DNA of 64,000 bases from Vibrio syngnathi (GTDB lineage: Bacteria; Pseudomonadota; Gammaproteobacteria; Enterobacterales; Vibrionaceae): assembly GCF_002119525.1 (NCBI RefSeq), contig NZ_CP017916.1, forward strand, positions 2,728,001 through 2,792,000, in the 5' to 3' direction. Positions 16,816 to 32,503 of this stretch are shown here, one piece after another (positions within the stretch are counted from its first letter, which is position 1; each line of letters opens with the position of its first letter). Under the pieces are notes generated by a model that saw only the letters and a list, made by a program, of their open reading frames with translations, ran no database searches and was not told the DNA's origin. The translations under genes and the position numbers were made by a program.

Positions 16816-19800
16816 ATGGTAGATCAAGAGCAGAACTCACAGGGTCTGTATACTCCTGAATTGGAGCATGACGCTTGTGGTATCGGTTTTGTTGCTCATC
16901 TTAAGAATCGCAAATCTCATGATGTAGTAACTCAAGCACTCGATATGCTTGCACGTATGGAACACCGTGGCGGCCAAGGCTGTGATCCGTGTTCTGGTGA
17001 TGGTGCAGGTATCCTGCTACAGAAGCCACACGAATTCTTACTAGAAGAAGCCGTAAAGCTTGGAATTAAACTGCCATCTTTTGAAAAATATGGTGTTGGT
17101 GTTGTACTTTTCCCTAAGGATGAATACAAACGTGCACAGTGTCGTGACATTCTAGAACGCAATGCACAGCGCCTTGAGTTAGAAGTTATCGGTTACCGTG
17201 AACTTCCAACTGACAATTCAATGATTGGTGCTGACCCACTAAGCACTGAACCTCAATTTGAACACGTATTTATTTCTGGCGGCCCTGGTATCACACCAGA
17301 AGAGCTTGAGCGTAAACTGTATGTTCTACGTAACTACACTGTTCGTGTATGCCTAGAAAGCGTGTCAAACATCGGTGACGACTTCTACATCAACTCTATG
17401 TCTTACAAGACATTGGTGTACAAAGGCCAGCTAACAACAGAACAAGTTCCTCAGTACTTCCTAGACCTGCAAAACCCAACTATGGTGACAGCTCTAGCAC
17501 TTGTACACTCTCGCTTCTCTACCAATACATTCCCTCGTTGGCGTCTGGCTCAGCCTTTCCGTTACATCGCGCATAATGGCGAAATCAATACGGTTCGCGG
17601 CAATCTAAACTGGATGAAAGCACGTGAAGCAATCCTAGAGTCGGATCTGTTTACACAAGCTGAAATCGACATGCTGCTTCCTATCTGTCAGGAAGGTAGC
17701 TCGGATTCATCAAACTTCGATATGGCGCTTGAGCTACTTGTTCTTTCAGGTCGCACTCTGCCACATGCGTTGATGATGATGATCCCGGAAGCATGGCAAG
17801 AAAACAAAAACATGGATCCAACTCGTCGTGCGTTCTACCAGTACCACGCGAACGTAATGGAACCATGGGATGGCCCAGCGTCAGTATGTTTCACCGATGG
17901 TGTTCAAGTTGGTGCAACTCTTGACCGTAACGGCCTGCGTCCTTCTCGCTACACAGTAACTAAAGACGACTTCCTAGTGATGGCGTCTGAGTCTGGTGTT
18001 GTTGAGATCGCACCTGAAAATGTTGAATACCGTGGTCGTCTACAGCCTGGTCGTATCTTCGTTGCTGACCTTGAGCAAGGCCGCATCATTTCTGATGAAG
18101 AAGTGAAAGACGGTATCGCTAAGTCGCAACCCTACGAAAAATGGGTTGAAGAGAACCTTCTGAGCTTGAAAAAGCTACCCGATGCGAGCAACGAATTTAA
18201 CCAACCTTCTCCAGAGAAACTGCTACACAAACAACAATCGTTTGGTGTGAGCTCTGAAGAAGTAAACGAAATCATTCTCCCTCTTGCAAAAACAGGCTAC
18301 GAGCCACTTTCTGCAATGGGTGCTGACTGGCCGCTAGCGATTCTTTCTCATCAATCGCAGCACCTTTCAAACTACTTTAAGCAGTTGTTTGCACAAGTAA
18401 CTAACCCGCCAATCGACCCGATTCGTGAGCGTATGGTTATGTCTCTGAACACTTACCTAGGTAAAGATCAGAACCTACTTGCTGAAACGCCTGAACACTG
18501 TCAAAAAGTGGAACTTGAGTCTCCAGTTCTTTCTAACTCAGAGTTAGAGAAACTGCGTGCAATCGATAATGAGCACCTTCAATCGAAGACGCTGGATATC
18601 GTATTCCAAGCAAACGGAGACCAAGGTAAGTTAGAGCGCGCACTTAAACGTATCTGCCAATATGCGGAAGATGCGGTTATTGATGGCTACTCTATCATCC
18701 TACTAACTGACCGTGCGGTTAACTCAAACCACGCAGCTATCCCAGCAATGCTGGCGGTTGGCGCGGTTCACCACCACCTAATCCGTAAAGGCTTACGTGC
18801 TAAGTGTGACATCGTTGTTGAAACGGGCGATGCTCGTGAGACACACCACTTTGCAACCTTAATTGGTTACGGTGCAAACGCAGTTAACCCATACCTAGTT
18901 ATCGAAACGATTGTTGAACTGCAACGTACTAAGAAGCTAGATCCGAACGTTCATCCACGTGAGTTATTCGATAACTACCGTAACGGTGTCAACGGCGGTC
19001 TACTGAAGATCTTCTCTAAGATGGGGATCTCTACGCTACAGTCTTACCACGGTGCACAAATCTTTGAAGCACTTGGTGTAAGCAAGTCAGTGGTTGAAAA
19101 ATACTTCACGGGTACTGTTTCTCGTATCCAAGGTCTAACGATCGATGATATCGCACGAGAAGTGCTAGTTCGTCACCGTGTTGGTTACCCAGCTCGTGAA
19201 ATCCCAGCTCAGATCCTTGATGTTGGCGGTGTTTACCAGTGGAAACAACGTGGTGAGAAGCACCTATTCAACCCTGAAACGATTTCTCTACTTCAAGAAT
19301 CGACGCGTAATAAAGATTACGGTCAGTTCAAGAAGTACGCAAAAGCAGTCGATGACCAAGGCGACAACGCAGCAACGCTACGTAGCCAACTGGACTTCAT
19401 CAAGAACCCTGCTGGTTCCATTCCTCTTGCAGAAGTAGAACCTATCGAGAACATCCTTAAGCGTTTCGCAACAGGCGCAATGAGCTTTGGTTCAATCTCA
19501 CATGAGGCTCACTCGACACTGGCTGTTGCAATGAACCGCATTGGCGCGAAATCAAACTCAGGTGAAGGTGGTGAAGATCCAGCACGTTTCGAACGTAAAG
19601 AAAACGGTGACTGGGAACGTTCAGCAATCAAACAGGTGGCTTCTGGTCGCTTTGGTGTAACGTCTTACTACCTATCTAACGCTGATGAGCTGCAAATCAA
19701 GATGGCTCAAGGTGCTAAACCTGGCGAAGGTGGTCAACTACCTGGTGATAAGGTTGATGATTGGATCGGTGCAACACGTCACTCGACTCCGGGCGTAGGT

Positions 19801-21363
19801 CTTATCTCTCCACCGCCACACCACGATATCTACTCAATCGAAGATTTGGCTCAGCTGATCTACGATCTGAAAAACGCGAACCGTAACGGCCGTGTAAACG
19901 TGAAGCTAGTATCGGAAGCAGGCGTAGGTACGATTGCATCTGGTGTAGCAAAAGCGAAAGCTGACGTGGTGCTTATCGCAGGTTTTGATGGTGGTACGGG
20001 TGCATCTCCGATGTCTTCTATCCGTCACACCGGTCTGCCTTGGGAGCTGGGTCTAGCGGAAACGCACCAAACACTACTGAAAAACGGCCTACGTAACCGT
20101 ATCGTTGTTCAGTCTGATGGTCAGATGAAAACACCACGTGACCTTGCAGTCGCAACCTTACTTGGCGCTGAAGAATGGGGCGTAGCTACAGCTGCTCTAG
20201 TTGTTGAAGGCTGTATCATGATGCGTAAGTGTCACAAGAATACATGTCCTGTTGGTATCGCAACACAGAACAAAACTCTTCGTGAGCGTTTCGACGGCCG
20301 CGTAGAAGACGTAGTAACTTTCTTCCAATACATGGCTGAAGGTCTACGTGAAGTAATGGCTGAACTTGGCTTCCGTTCTATCGATGAGATGGTTGGTCAA
20401 TCACACAAACTTAAAGTTCGTGATGACATCGGTCACTGGAAGTACAAGAACCTCGATCTAACACCGGTACTGCACATTGAGCAGGCTCGTGCAGAAGATG
20501 GTATCTACAACCAGACAACACAGAATCATAATCTTGAAGACGTTCTAGACCGTAAGTTGATTCAGGCTGCAATCCCAGCACTTGAGAAAGGTGAAGCGGT
20601 TACCGCTCAGTTCCCTATCATCAACACGGACCGTTCAGCAGGCACGATGCTGTCGAACGAAATCTCGAAGGTTTACAAAGACCAAGGTTTACCACAGCCA
20701 ATGAACGTTAAGTTCAACGGTAGTGCTGGTCAATCTTTCGGTGCGTTCCTTGCGAAAGGCGTTAAGTTCGAAGTAGAAGGCGACGCGAACGATTACTGGG
20801 GTAAAGGTCTGTCTGGCGGTACCTTGGTACTGTACCCAGATGCAAGATCTACTCTCGTTGCTGAAGATAACATCGTGGTGGGTAACGTATGTTTCTACGG
20901 TGCAACCTCTGGTGAATCTTTCATTCGCGGTATGGCTGGCGAACGTTTCTGTGTTCGTAACTCTGGTGCGAAGGTTGTTGTTGAGGGTGTTGGTGACCAC
21001 GGTTGTGAATACATGACTGGCGGCGCGGCAATTATCCTTGGTTCAACGGGTCGTAACTTTGCTGCAGGTATGAGTGGCGGTGTCGCTTATGTTTGGGATA
21101 AAGCAGGTGACTTCGAGACTAAGCTCAACGCAGAACTTGTAGACCTAGATCCAATTGAACAAGAAGATAAAGATCTTCTACTAGATATGCTAACTAAGCA
21201 TGTTGAATTCACAGGAAGTGAAGTTGCTCAGTCTTTCCTAGACAACTTTGAAGCAAGTGTTGCATCGCTAGTTAAAGTAATGCCACGCGACTACAAAGCG
21301 GTTCTTCAAAAGCGTAAAGCTGAAGCACAACAGGCACAAACGGAAGAAGTGGAGGCAGTATAA
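16816..21363 (+). CDS. gltB: Glutamate synthase large subunit, Bacillus-like type
   Basis: Large subunit of GOGAT: releases ammonia from glutamine and channels it to 2-oxoglutarate, giving glutamate. 1515 residues. The class II amidotransferase domain carries the nucleophile Cys21 in HDACGIGF, so a 20-residue propeptide must be removed. The central and FMN-binding synthase domains (for example [22 protein letters not shown]) follow. The 3Fe-4S ligands are in CIMMRKCHKNTCPVG, and a C-terminal glycine-rich beta-helix closes the protein. Its N-terminus (GLYTPELEHDACG) resembles the Bacillus large subunit more than the E. coli one. Codon use is strongly biased to preferred codons, suggesting this is the main, highly expressed copy. 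Confidence 0.96.
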   Translation: MVDQEQNSQGLYTPELEHDACGIGFVAHLKNRKSHDVVTQALDMLARMEHRGGQGCDPCSGDGAGILLQKPHEFLLEEAVKLGIKLPSFEKYGVGVVLFPKDEYKRAQCRDILERNAQRLELEVIGYRELPTDNSMIGADPLSTEPQFEHVFISGGPGITPEELERKLYVLRNYTVRVCLESVSNIGDDFYINSMSYKTLVYKGQLTTEQVPQYFLDLQNPTMVTALALVHSRFSTNTFPRWRLAQPFRYIAHNGEINTVRGNLNWMKAREAILESDLFTQAEIDMLLPICQEGSSDSSNFDMALELLVLSGRTLPHALMMMIPEAWQENKNMDPTRRAFYQYHANVMEPWDGPASVCFTDGVQVGATLDRNGLRPSRYTVTKDDFLVMASESGVVEIAPENVEYRGRLQPGRIFVADLEQGRIISDEEVKDGIAKSQPYEKWVEENLLSLKKLPDASNEFNQPSPEKLLHKQQSFGVSSEEVNEIILPLAKTGYEPLSAMGADWPLAILSHQSQHLSNYFKQLFAQVTNPPIDPIRERMVMSLNTYLGKDQNLLAETPEHCQKVELESPVLSNSELEKLRAIDNEHLQSKTLDIVFQANGDQGKLERALKRICQYAEDAVIDGYSIILLTDRAVNSNHAAIPAMLAVGAVHHHLIRKGLRAKCDIVVETGDARETHHFATLIGYGANAVNPYLVIETIVELQRTKKLDPNVHPRELFDNYRNGVNGGLLKIFSKMGISTLQSYHGAQIFEALGVSKSVVEKYFTGTVSRIQGLTIDDIAREVLVRHRVGYPAREIPAQILDVGGVYQWKQRGEKHLFNPETISLLQESTRNKDYGQFKKYAKAVDDQGDNAATLRSQLDFIKNPAGSIPLAEVEPIENILKRFATGAMSFGSISHEAHSTLAVAMNRIGAKSNSGEGGEDPARFERKENGDWERSAIKQVASGRFGVTSYYLSNADELQIKMAQGAKPGEGGQLPGDKVDDWIGATRHSTPGVGLISPPPHHDIYSIEDLAQLIYDLKNANRNGRVNVKLVSEAGVGTIASGVAKAKADVVLIAGFDGGTGASPMSSIRHTGLPWELGLAETHQTLLKNGLRNRIVVQSDGQMKTPRDLAVATLLGAEEWGVATAALVVEGCIMMRKCHKNTCPVGIATQNKTLRERFDGRVEDVVTFFQYMAEGLREVMAELGFRSIDEMVGQSHKLKVRDDIGHWKYKNLDLTPVLHIEQARAEDGIYNQTTQNHNLEDVLDRKLIQAAIPALEKGEAVTAQFPIINTDRSAGTMLSNEISKVYKDQGLPQPMNVKFNGSAGQSFGAFLAKGVKFEVEGDANDYWGKGLSGGTLVLYPDARSTLVAEDNIVVGNVCFYGATSGESFIRGMAGERFCVRNSGAKVVVEGVGDHGCEYMTGGAAIILGSTGRNFAAGMSGGVAYVWDKAGDFETKLNAELVDLDPIEQEDKDLLLDMLTKHVEFTGSEVAQSFLDNFEASVASLVKVMPRDYKAVLQKRKAEAQQAQTEEVEAV

Positions 21364-22832
21364 TGGGTAAGCCTACTGGATTTTTAGAACACGGTCGTGA
21401 GCTTCCAAAGAAGCTCGACCCGTCAGTTCGAATTGAAGACAACAAAGAGTTCGTACTTAACGAAGAGTTTGGTGAAAAGATCAATACTCAAGCATCTCGT
21501 TGTATGGACTGTGGCGTACCTTTCTGTCACAACGGCTGTCCGATTGGTAACATCATCCCAGAATTCAATGACGCTGTTTATCGCGACAGCTGGGAAGAGG
21601 CTTGGAACATTCTTAGCTCTACCAATAACTTCCCTGAGTTTACAGGTCGTGTTTGTCCTGCTCCTTGTGAAAGTGCCTGTGTTCTTGGCATCAACCAAGA
21701 CCCAATCACTATCTGTAATATCGAGAAAACGATTGTAGAAACTGCGTACCGTGAAGGGTACGCAAAGCCTAAGACACCACGCTCTCGCACAGGTAAAACT
21801 GTTGCGGTTATCGGTTCAGGTCCTGCTGGCTTAGCCGCCGCTGAGCAGCTAAACAGCGCTGGTCACTCGGTAACGGTATTTGAACGTGACGAGAAAGTCG
21901 GTGGTCTACTTCGCTTCGGTATCCCAGATTTCAAGCTGGGTATGGACGTGATTGATCGTAAGATCAACCTAATGGCTGAAGCTGGCGTTGAGTTTAAAGT
22001 GAACCAACACATAGGTGTTGATGTTAATGCTCAACAGCTACGCCAAGAATTTGATGTGGTATTGCTAACGGGTGGTTCTACGGTTCCACGCGACTTACCA
22101 ATCCCAGGTCGTGAGCTGAAAGGCGTTCACTTTGCCATGGAATTCCTTGGTCAAAACAACCGCCGTGCCAACGACCTAGATCTTAAGACAGAAGAACTTC
22201 ACGCTAAAGATAAGCACATTGTGGTTATCGGTGGTGGTGATACGGGGTCTGACTGTGTGGGCACATCAAACCGTCATAAAGCAGCAAGCATTACTCAGGT
22301 TGAGATCATGCCGATCCCACCAGAGAAACGCCCTGCAAATATGCCTTGGCCTCAATACCCAATGATCATGAAAACGACCACTTCTCACGAAGAGGGTTGT
22401 GAACGTCATTGGAACATCCTGACTAAAGAGTTCATCTCTGACGATAACGGTAATGTAACCGGGCTTCGTATCGCTGACATCGTTTGGCAAGACGCAAAAC
22501 CAGGCGAACGTCCAGGTTTTGATGAAGTAGCGAACTCTGAACGTGTTATCCCTTGTGACATGGCATTCCTTGCAATGGGCTTCTTACACCCAGAGCCTAC
22601 AGGCGTGCTTGCTCAACTAGATATTAAACTGGACGAGCGCGGTAACGTCGCTTCTGAAGGTTTTGCGACGAACCAGAAAGGCGTTTTCGCTGCTGGTGAT
22701 ATGCGTACTGGTCAATCTCTGGTTGTACGTTGTATTAATGAAGGTCGTGAATGTGCAATTGCCATTGATGACTTCTTAATGGGTAACTCAAACTTAGAAG
22801 CGAAAGCAGATTCACTCATGCTTTCCGCATAA
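21363..22832 (+). CDS. gltD: Glutamate synthase small subunit, Bacillus-like type
   Basis: Flavoprotein partner that passes electrons from NADPH to the large subunit. 489 residues. Its ATG overlaps the gltB1 stop by one base (TAATG), so translation is coupled. The N-terminus MGKPTGFLEHGRE and the 4Fe-4S cysteines CMDCGVPFCHNGCP and GRVCPAPCESAC follow the Bacillus-type small subunit. FAD ([13 protein letters not shown]) and NADPH (VVIGGGDTGSDCVGT) binding loops are intact, and the C-terminal FAD motif is FAAGDMRTGQSL. Together with gltB1 it forms a complete enzyme distinct from the second pair at 23279-29171. Confidence 0.96.
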   Translation: MGKPTGFLEHGRELPKKLDPSVRIEDNKEFVLNEEFGEKINTQASRCMDCGVPFCHNGCPIGNIIPEFNDAVYRDSWEEAWNILSSTNNFPEFTGRVCPAPCESACVLGINQDPITICNIEKTIVETAYREGYAKPKTPRSRTGKTVAVIGSGPAGLAAAEQLNSAGHSVTVFERDEKVGGLLRFGIPDFKLGMDVIDRKINLMAEAGVEFKVNQHIGVDVNAQQLRQEFDVVLLTGGSTVPRDLPIPGRELKGVHFAMEFLGQNNRRANDLDLKTEELHAKDKHIVVIGGGDTGSDCVGTSNRHKAASITQVEIMPIPPEKRPANMPWPQYPMIMKTTTSHEEGCERHWNILTKEFISDDNGNVTGLRIADIVWQDAKPGERPGFDEVANSERVIPCDMAFLAMGFLHPEPTGVLAQLDIKLDERGNVASEGFATNQKGVFAAGDMRTGQSLVVRCINEGRECAIAIDDFLMGNSNLEAKADSLMLSA

Positions 22833-22841
22833 TATTTCTCG

Positions 22842-22864
22842 GGCTAGCGTCGATGACGTTAGCC
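22842..22864. repeat. Hairpin resembling the following terminator
   Basis: GGCTAGCGTC (22842-22851) pairs with GACGTTAGCC (22855-22864), allowing one G-U pair, over a 3-base loop. There is no T tract. It shares the GGCTAGC...TCGATG...TAGCC pattern with the terminator 60 bases on, which suggests local duplication. Confidence 0.6.
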
Positions 22865-22901
22865 TAGAGGAAAAGCAACACCCTTCCTAACTTTTATGTT
22901 T

Positions 22902-22928
22902 GGCTAGCACTCGATGCTAGCCTTTTTT
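22902..22928 (+). terminator. Rho-independent terminator after gltD1
   Basis: GGCTAGCA (22902-22909) pairs with TGCTAGCC (22915-22922) around a 5-base loop, followed by six T. It ends the first GOGAT operon. Confidence 0.92.
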
Positions 22929-22970
22929 CTATCTGGCCTTTAACTCTTTCTCAATCACTCCGGCTGTGCA

Positions 22971-22988
22971 TGTTAAATCTCGTTAACA
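22971..22988. promoter_or_regulatory. Palindrome upstream of the second glutamate synthase operon
   Basis: TGTTAA-N6-TTAACA is a perfect 18-base palindrome about 290 bases before gltB2. It may be an operator. The remaining DNA from 22989 to 23278 is AT-rich, with no gene and no clear promoter that I can defend. Confidence 0.3.
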
Positions 22989-23278
22989 TCTAGCTCTTAT
23001 ATCTCATTGATCTTCATCGACTATTTTAGATTATTACGTGGTTAATCGCGTTTACACATGATAATTGACCATGAACTTGACCTTAAACACAATTAGCTAT
23101 ACGTTGTAAAGCTGATGAAAATAAAACCAATAGGTTTTGTTAACACAACCAATAACGTTTTAGCTAGCTAAAAACAAACTATCAGTTTATATAAGAACAA
23201 GTTCATAAAAAATAACAAGTACATGAATAGTTAGTCATTTACTGTCTGGATGACAGCGAAGCAAAAGGGAGAATTGCA

Positions 23279-29171
<5,893 letters not shown>

Positions 29172-29205
29172 GTGGGTTTCCTTTATTACTCAGTTCGTTA
29201 CTATA

Positions 29206-29235
29206 AAAAAAGGATCCAATGATGGATCCTTTTTT
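29206..29235 (+). terminator. Rho-independent terminator after gltD2
   Basis: AAAAAAGGATCC (29206-29217) pairs with GGATCCTTTTTT (29224-29235) over a 6-base loop. It ends the second GOGAT operon. Confidence 0.92.
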
Positions 29236-29342
29236 GAATTGGATACGTTTATCACAAGCATAACGAAAATACGTAAAACATTCGCAAACAAGCCAATCCC
29301 GATAACTAGAATTAAAACCAAAACAACGCCATAGGAAACACT

Positions 29343-29771
29343 ATGAAAAAAGCCGCTCTCCTTTCTCTATCTCTTTTAACTTTAACCGCTTGCAGCCAAG
29401 GAATCACGGACATGAAAGACAGAACTTCATCACCTTGTGGAGACAAACCAAACTGCGTTTCAACTCAAGATGACCGTGAACAACATGCTCTAGCAGAGTT
29501 TGACCTCTCAGAGTCTGTAACTCTCGATCAGATTGAACAAGTTGCCCTAACCTTACCAGGCGCAAAAACAGCCAGTAAAACCGAAGATTACCTGCGTGTT
29601 GAATGTACTTCTCGCATCATGCGCTTTGTCGATGACTTAGAGCTTAAGATCACTGATGGTAAACTGATCGTGCGTTCAGAGTCTCGCACTGGCCATTCTG
29701 ACTTTGGCGTCAACCGAAAACGAGCGGATCAACTTCGTGCTAGCTTGAAAAGCGAAGGCTTAATCAAATAG
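29343..29771 (+). CDS. DUF1499 family lipoprotein
   Basis: 142 residues. Lipobox LTAC puts the lipidated cysteine at residue 17. The mature part matches the DUF1499 pattern: PCGDKPNCVST near the start, RVECTSRIMRFVDDLEL in the middle, and RSESRTGHSDFGVNRKRADQLR at the end. The family has no established function. It stands between the second GOGAT operon and mtnN with a 127-base gap after it; a GAGAAGTG/CACTTCTC inverted repeat in that gap (29809-29843) may be a weak terminator. Confidence 0.88.
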   Translation: MKKAALLSLSLLTLTACSQGITDMKDRTSSPCGDKPNCVSTQDDREQHALAEFDLSESVTLDQIEQVALTLPGAKTASKTEDYLRVECTSRIMRFVDDLELKITDGKLIVRSESRTGHSDFGVNRKRADQLRASLKSEGLIK

Positions 29772-29898
29772 ATAAAAGAATACACAGATAAATCGTCTGT
29801 ATTCGGATGAGAAGTGCTTCTGGGCAGTCGCTCGACACTTCTCTTCCATGCTACAATTTCGCTCTACTGTTTAAATAATTTTTATTAAGAGACTACAC

Positions 29899-30594
29899 AT
29901 GAAAATCGGCATCATTGGCGCAATGGAGCAAGAAGTTGCGATCCTAAAAGCAGCAATTTCAGACATTACTGAAGTTAATAAAGGCGGTTGTACCTTTTTC
30001 TCTGGTCAGCTAGATGGTGTTGACGTTGTTTTGCTTCAATCAGGCATTGGTAAAGTAGCAGCGGCTGTTGGTACTTCAATCCTGCTAAGCGAATACCAAC
30101 CAGATGTAGTTCTAAACACTGGCTCTGCTGGCGGTTTTGATTCAACACTGAACCTTGGCGATGTGGTTATCTCTACTGAAGTTCGTCACCACGATGCTGA
30201 CGTTACAGCTTTCGGTTACGAAATCGGCCAAATGGCTGGTCAACCTGCAGCATTCAAGGCAGATGACAAGCTGATGGCTGTTGCAGAACAAGCTCTAGCA
30301 CAAATGGAAGATAAGCACGCCGTTCGTGGCCTTATCTGTACTGGCGACGCGTTTGTTTGCACAGCAGAACGCCAAGCGTTCATCCGCAAGCACTTCCCAT
30401 CAGTGGTTGCTGTAGAGATGGAAGCATCGGCTATCGCTCAAGCTTGTCACCAATTTCAAGTACCATTCGTGGTTGTTCGTGCAATCTCTGACGTTGCAGA
30501 CAAAGAATCACCAATGAGCTTCGAAGAGTTCCTGCCACTTGCAGCGCAAAGCTCTTCTGAGATGGTTATCAAGATGGTTGCCCTACTAAAGTAA
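29899..30594 (+). CDS. mtnN: 5'-methylthioadenosine / S-adenosylhomocysteine nucleosidase
   Basis: Hydrolyses methylthioadenosine and S-adenosylhomocysteine to adenine plus the thio-sugar, the step that feeds LuxS and autoinducer-2 synthesis. 231 residues, as in E. coli. Motifs: [50 protein letters not shown] (catalytic Glu and ribose contacts) and [13 protein letters not shown] with the proton-donating Asp. It heads a probable operon with the CbiB-like gene, btuF and yadS; mtnN-btuF-yadS is also contiguous in E. coli. Confidence 0.98.
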   Translation: MKIGIIGAMEQEVAILKAAISDITEVNKGGCTFFSGQLDGVDVVLLQSGIGKVAAAVGTSILLSEYQPDVVLNTGSAGGFDSTLNLGDVVISTEVRHHDADVTAFGYEIGQMAGQPAAFKADDKLMAVAEQALAQMEDKHAVRGLICTGDAFVCTAERQAFIRKHFPSVVAVEMEASAIAQACHQFQVPFVVVRAISDVADKESPMSFEEFLPLAAQSSSEMVIKMVALLK

Positions 30595-30604
30595 GCGACT
30601 AGAC

Positions 30605-31558
30605 ATGCAAACACTGTTTGATCAGGTATTTGCAAATGGCGTGCTCCTTGTAATGTGGGGAGCACTGCTTTTTCATTTAATTTTACCTATCCCCCATGCC
30701 GCACACCCCACGACCTTATGGCATAAGTTTGCTGAACTTTTAGCAACCAAGGTTAATAACAATCAAAATTATTCCCAAAGCTTAATCTCAGGCACTTTAG
30801 CTTGGGGGTTAATGGTCTTGCCTACTCTGGTTATTCTATTGGCACTGCAGCCACTGGTTTGGCAATCACAACTGTTTGAATTAGCGCTGTTGTTACTCGC
30901 CATTGATTGGCGTAACAATGAAAAGTTGGCAAATCAACTGATCAAAGCTCTTGGCCGAGAAGATAAAGCCACGGCTCGCCAGTTATTGGCGCCGATTGTT
31001 AATCGTCAAACTGAATCACTGTCATCACTTGGGCTTGGCAAAGCCGCTGCTGAAACTATCATCATGGGTTACGCTCGTAATGTGGTTTGTGTTTTATTCT
31101 GGTACGCCATTGGTGGTGGAATCGCCGCTTTAATGTATCGCCTGATTGTCGAATTAGCGCGGGCGTGGTCACCAAGCCGTAAGCAGTTCTCTCCATTTGG
31201 ATCAACGGCAATCAAGATCGTCGCTATCCTAGAATTTATACCGATACGATTGTTTGCCTTAATGATTGTATGTGGTGATAAAGCGTCTCACACATTCAAG
31301 ATGATGCTCGTTCAGAGTCGCGCTTGGCCATTGCCCGGCCCAGCATGGTTGATTACTGCTGTCGGCAACAAGCTTGAGCTGTCACTGGGCGGCCCTGCGA
31401 TTTACGACAACACCAAAGCTATTCGAGCAAAATTAGGCGGCAGAATCGCCCCTTCAGCCCTGCACTTGTCTCAAGTTCAAAAACTGCTGTTTGGTCGCAT
31501 CGCTATCTGGATATTTTTACAAAGCCTAATCTTACTATTTGTTCACCAAGGGATTTAG
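30605..31558 (+). CDS. CbiB/CobD-like membrane protein, diverged
   Basis: 317 residues with several hydrophobic helices, related to adenosylcobinamide-phosphate synthase (CbiB/CobD), which joins the aminopropanol arm to cobyric acid. It keeps the overall membrane pattern and the segment around GLGKAAAETIIMGYARNVVCVLFWYAIGGG. However, the acidic DD-N block usual before the last helices appears as STAIKIVAILEFIPIRL, so the aspartates are gone. Catalysis is therefore doubtful. It starts 10 bases after mtnN and ends 1 base before the btuF GTG, so it is cotranscribed with B12 uptake. A role in cobinamide salvage is inferred from context only. Confidence 0.75.
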   Translation: MQTLFDQVFANGVLLVMWGALLFHLILPIPHAAHPTTLWHKFAELLATKVNNNQNYSQSLISGTLAWGLMVLPTLVILLALQPLVWQSQLFELALLLLAIDWRNNEKLANQLIKALGREDKATARQLLAPIVNRQTESLSSLGLGKAAAETIIMGYARNVVCVLFWYAIGGGIAALMYRLIVELARAWSPSRKQFSPFGSTAIKIVAILEFIPIRLFALMIVCGDKASHTFKMMLVQSRAWPLPGPAWLITAVGNKLELSLGGPAIYDNTKAIRAKLGGRIAPSALHLSQVQKLLFGRIAIWIFLQSLILLFVHQGI

Positions 31559-31559
31559 A

Positions 31560-32429
31560 GTGAAACCATCAGCACTTGTTACAAGCCTTACTATTTTGTC
31601 TTCCAGCTTATGGCTGCCTTTATCATTTGCAGAAGAAGCACTACTGATTTCAGAAAAAGTTCAACCTGCTCAACGTGTGGTTAGCCTTGCTCCTCATGCC
31701 ACTGAACTCGCATACAGCGCTGGTTTAGGTGATAAGCTTGTTGCGGTGAGTGAGCGAAGTGATTATCCACTACAAGCTGACAAGCTAGAGAAAGTGGCGA
31801 ATTACCAAGGCATCAAGGTTGAGAAGATCATCGCCCTGCAACCTGATCTCATTCTCGCATGGCCAGCTGGAAACCCGCCCAGAGAACTCGCGAAACTGGA
31901 GCAATTTGGTTTTAATATTTATTACTCAAAAACCAAGAGCCTAGATAACATCGCGACCAATATCGAGCAACTTAGCCAATTCGCAAGCGATCCAAGTATT
32001 GGCGAAAATAACGCTCAACAATACAGAGAGCAGCTCAACGCGTTGAGACTAAAATACAAAGATGCCGAGCCAGTAAACTACTTCTACCAACTCAGTGAGA
32101 AGCCGATCATCACTGTTGCTCAAGGGCACTGGCCAAGTGAGGTGTTTGAGTTTTGTGGTGGCCAAAATATTTTCGAAGACAGTGCTTCCCCTTACCCGCA
32201 AGTTGGCATTGAACAAGTTGTGTTAAGGAAGCCGCAAGTGATCTTCACTTCTCAGCACGCAATTGAGAATGGAACCATGTGGCAAACTTGGGAAGACGAG
32301 ATCCCGGCAGTCGCTCAACATCAGATTTGGTCACTTAACTCTGACTGGATTAATCGCCCGACAACAAGAACTTTGAAAGCGATTCAACAAGTATGCGATT
32401 TCTTCGATAGAGCTAGGCAAAATCACTAA
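31560..32429 (+). CDS. btuF: Vitamin B12 periplasmic binding protein BtuF
   Basis: Delivers cobalamin to the BtuCD transporter. 289 residues from a GTG at 31560-31562, which lies one base after the preceding stop and opens a proper signal peptide (MKPSALVTSLTILSSSLWL, cleaved near FAEE). A longer frame from a TTG at 31539 overlaps the upstream gene. Family features are RVVSLAPHATELAYSAG, KIIALQPDLILAW and the late SDWINRPTTRTL segment. It is placed as in E. coli between mtnN and yadS. Confidence 0.94.
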   Translation: MKPSALVTSLTILSSSLWLPLSFAEEALLISEKVQPAQRVVSLAPHATELAYSAGLGDKLVAVSERSDYPLQADKLEKVANYQGIKVEKIIALQPDLILAWPAGNPPRELAKLEQFGFNIYYSKTKSLDNIATNIEQLSQFASDPSIGENNAQQYREQLNALRLKYKDAEPVNYFYQLSEKPIITVAQGHWPSEVFEFCGGQNIFEDSASPYPQVGIEQVVLRKPQVIFTSQHAIENGTMWQTWEDEIPAVAQHQIWSLNSDWINRPTTRTLKAIQQVCDFFDRARQNH

Positions 32430-32503
32430 CTATTTGCAGCGTTTTTTCGTACAATTCGCCACCGACCTGTCCCTACAATTTTAACTATAAGAGCACCAGT
32501 ATC

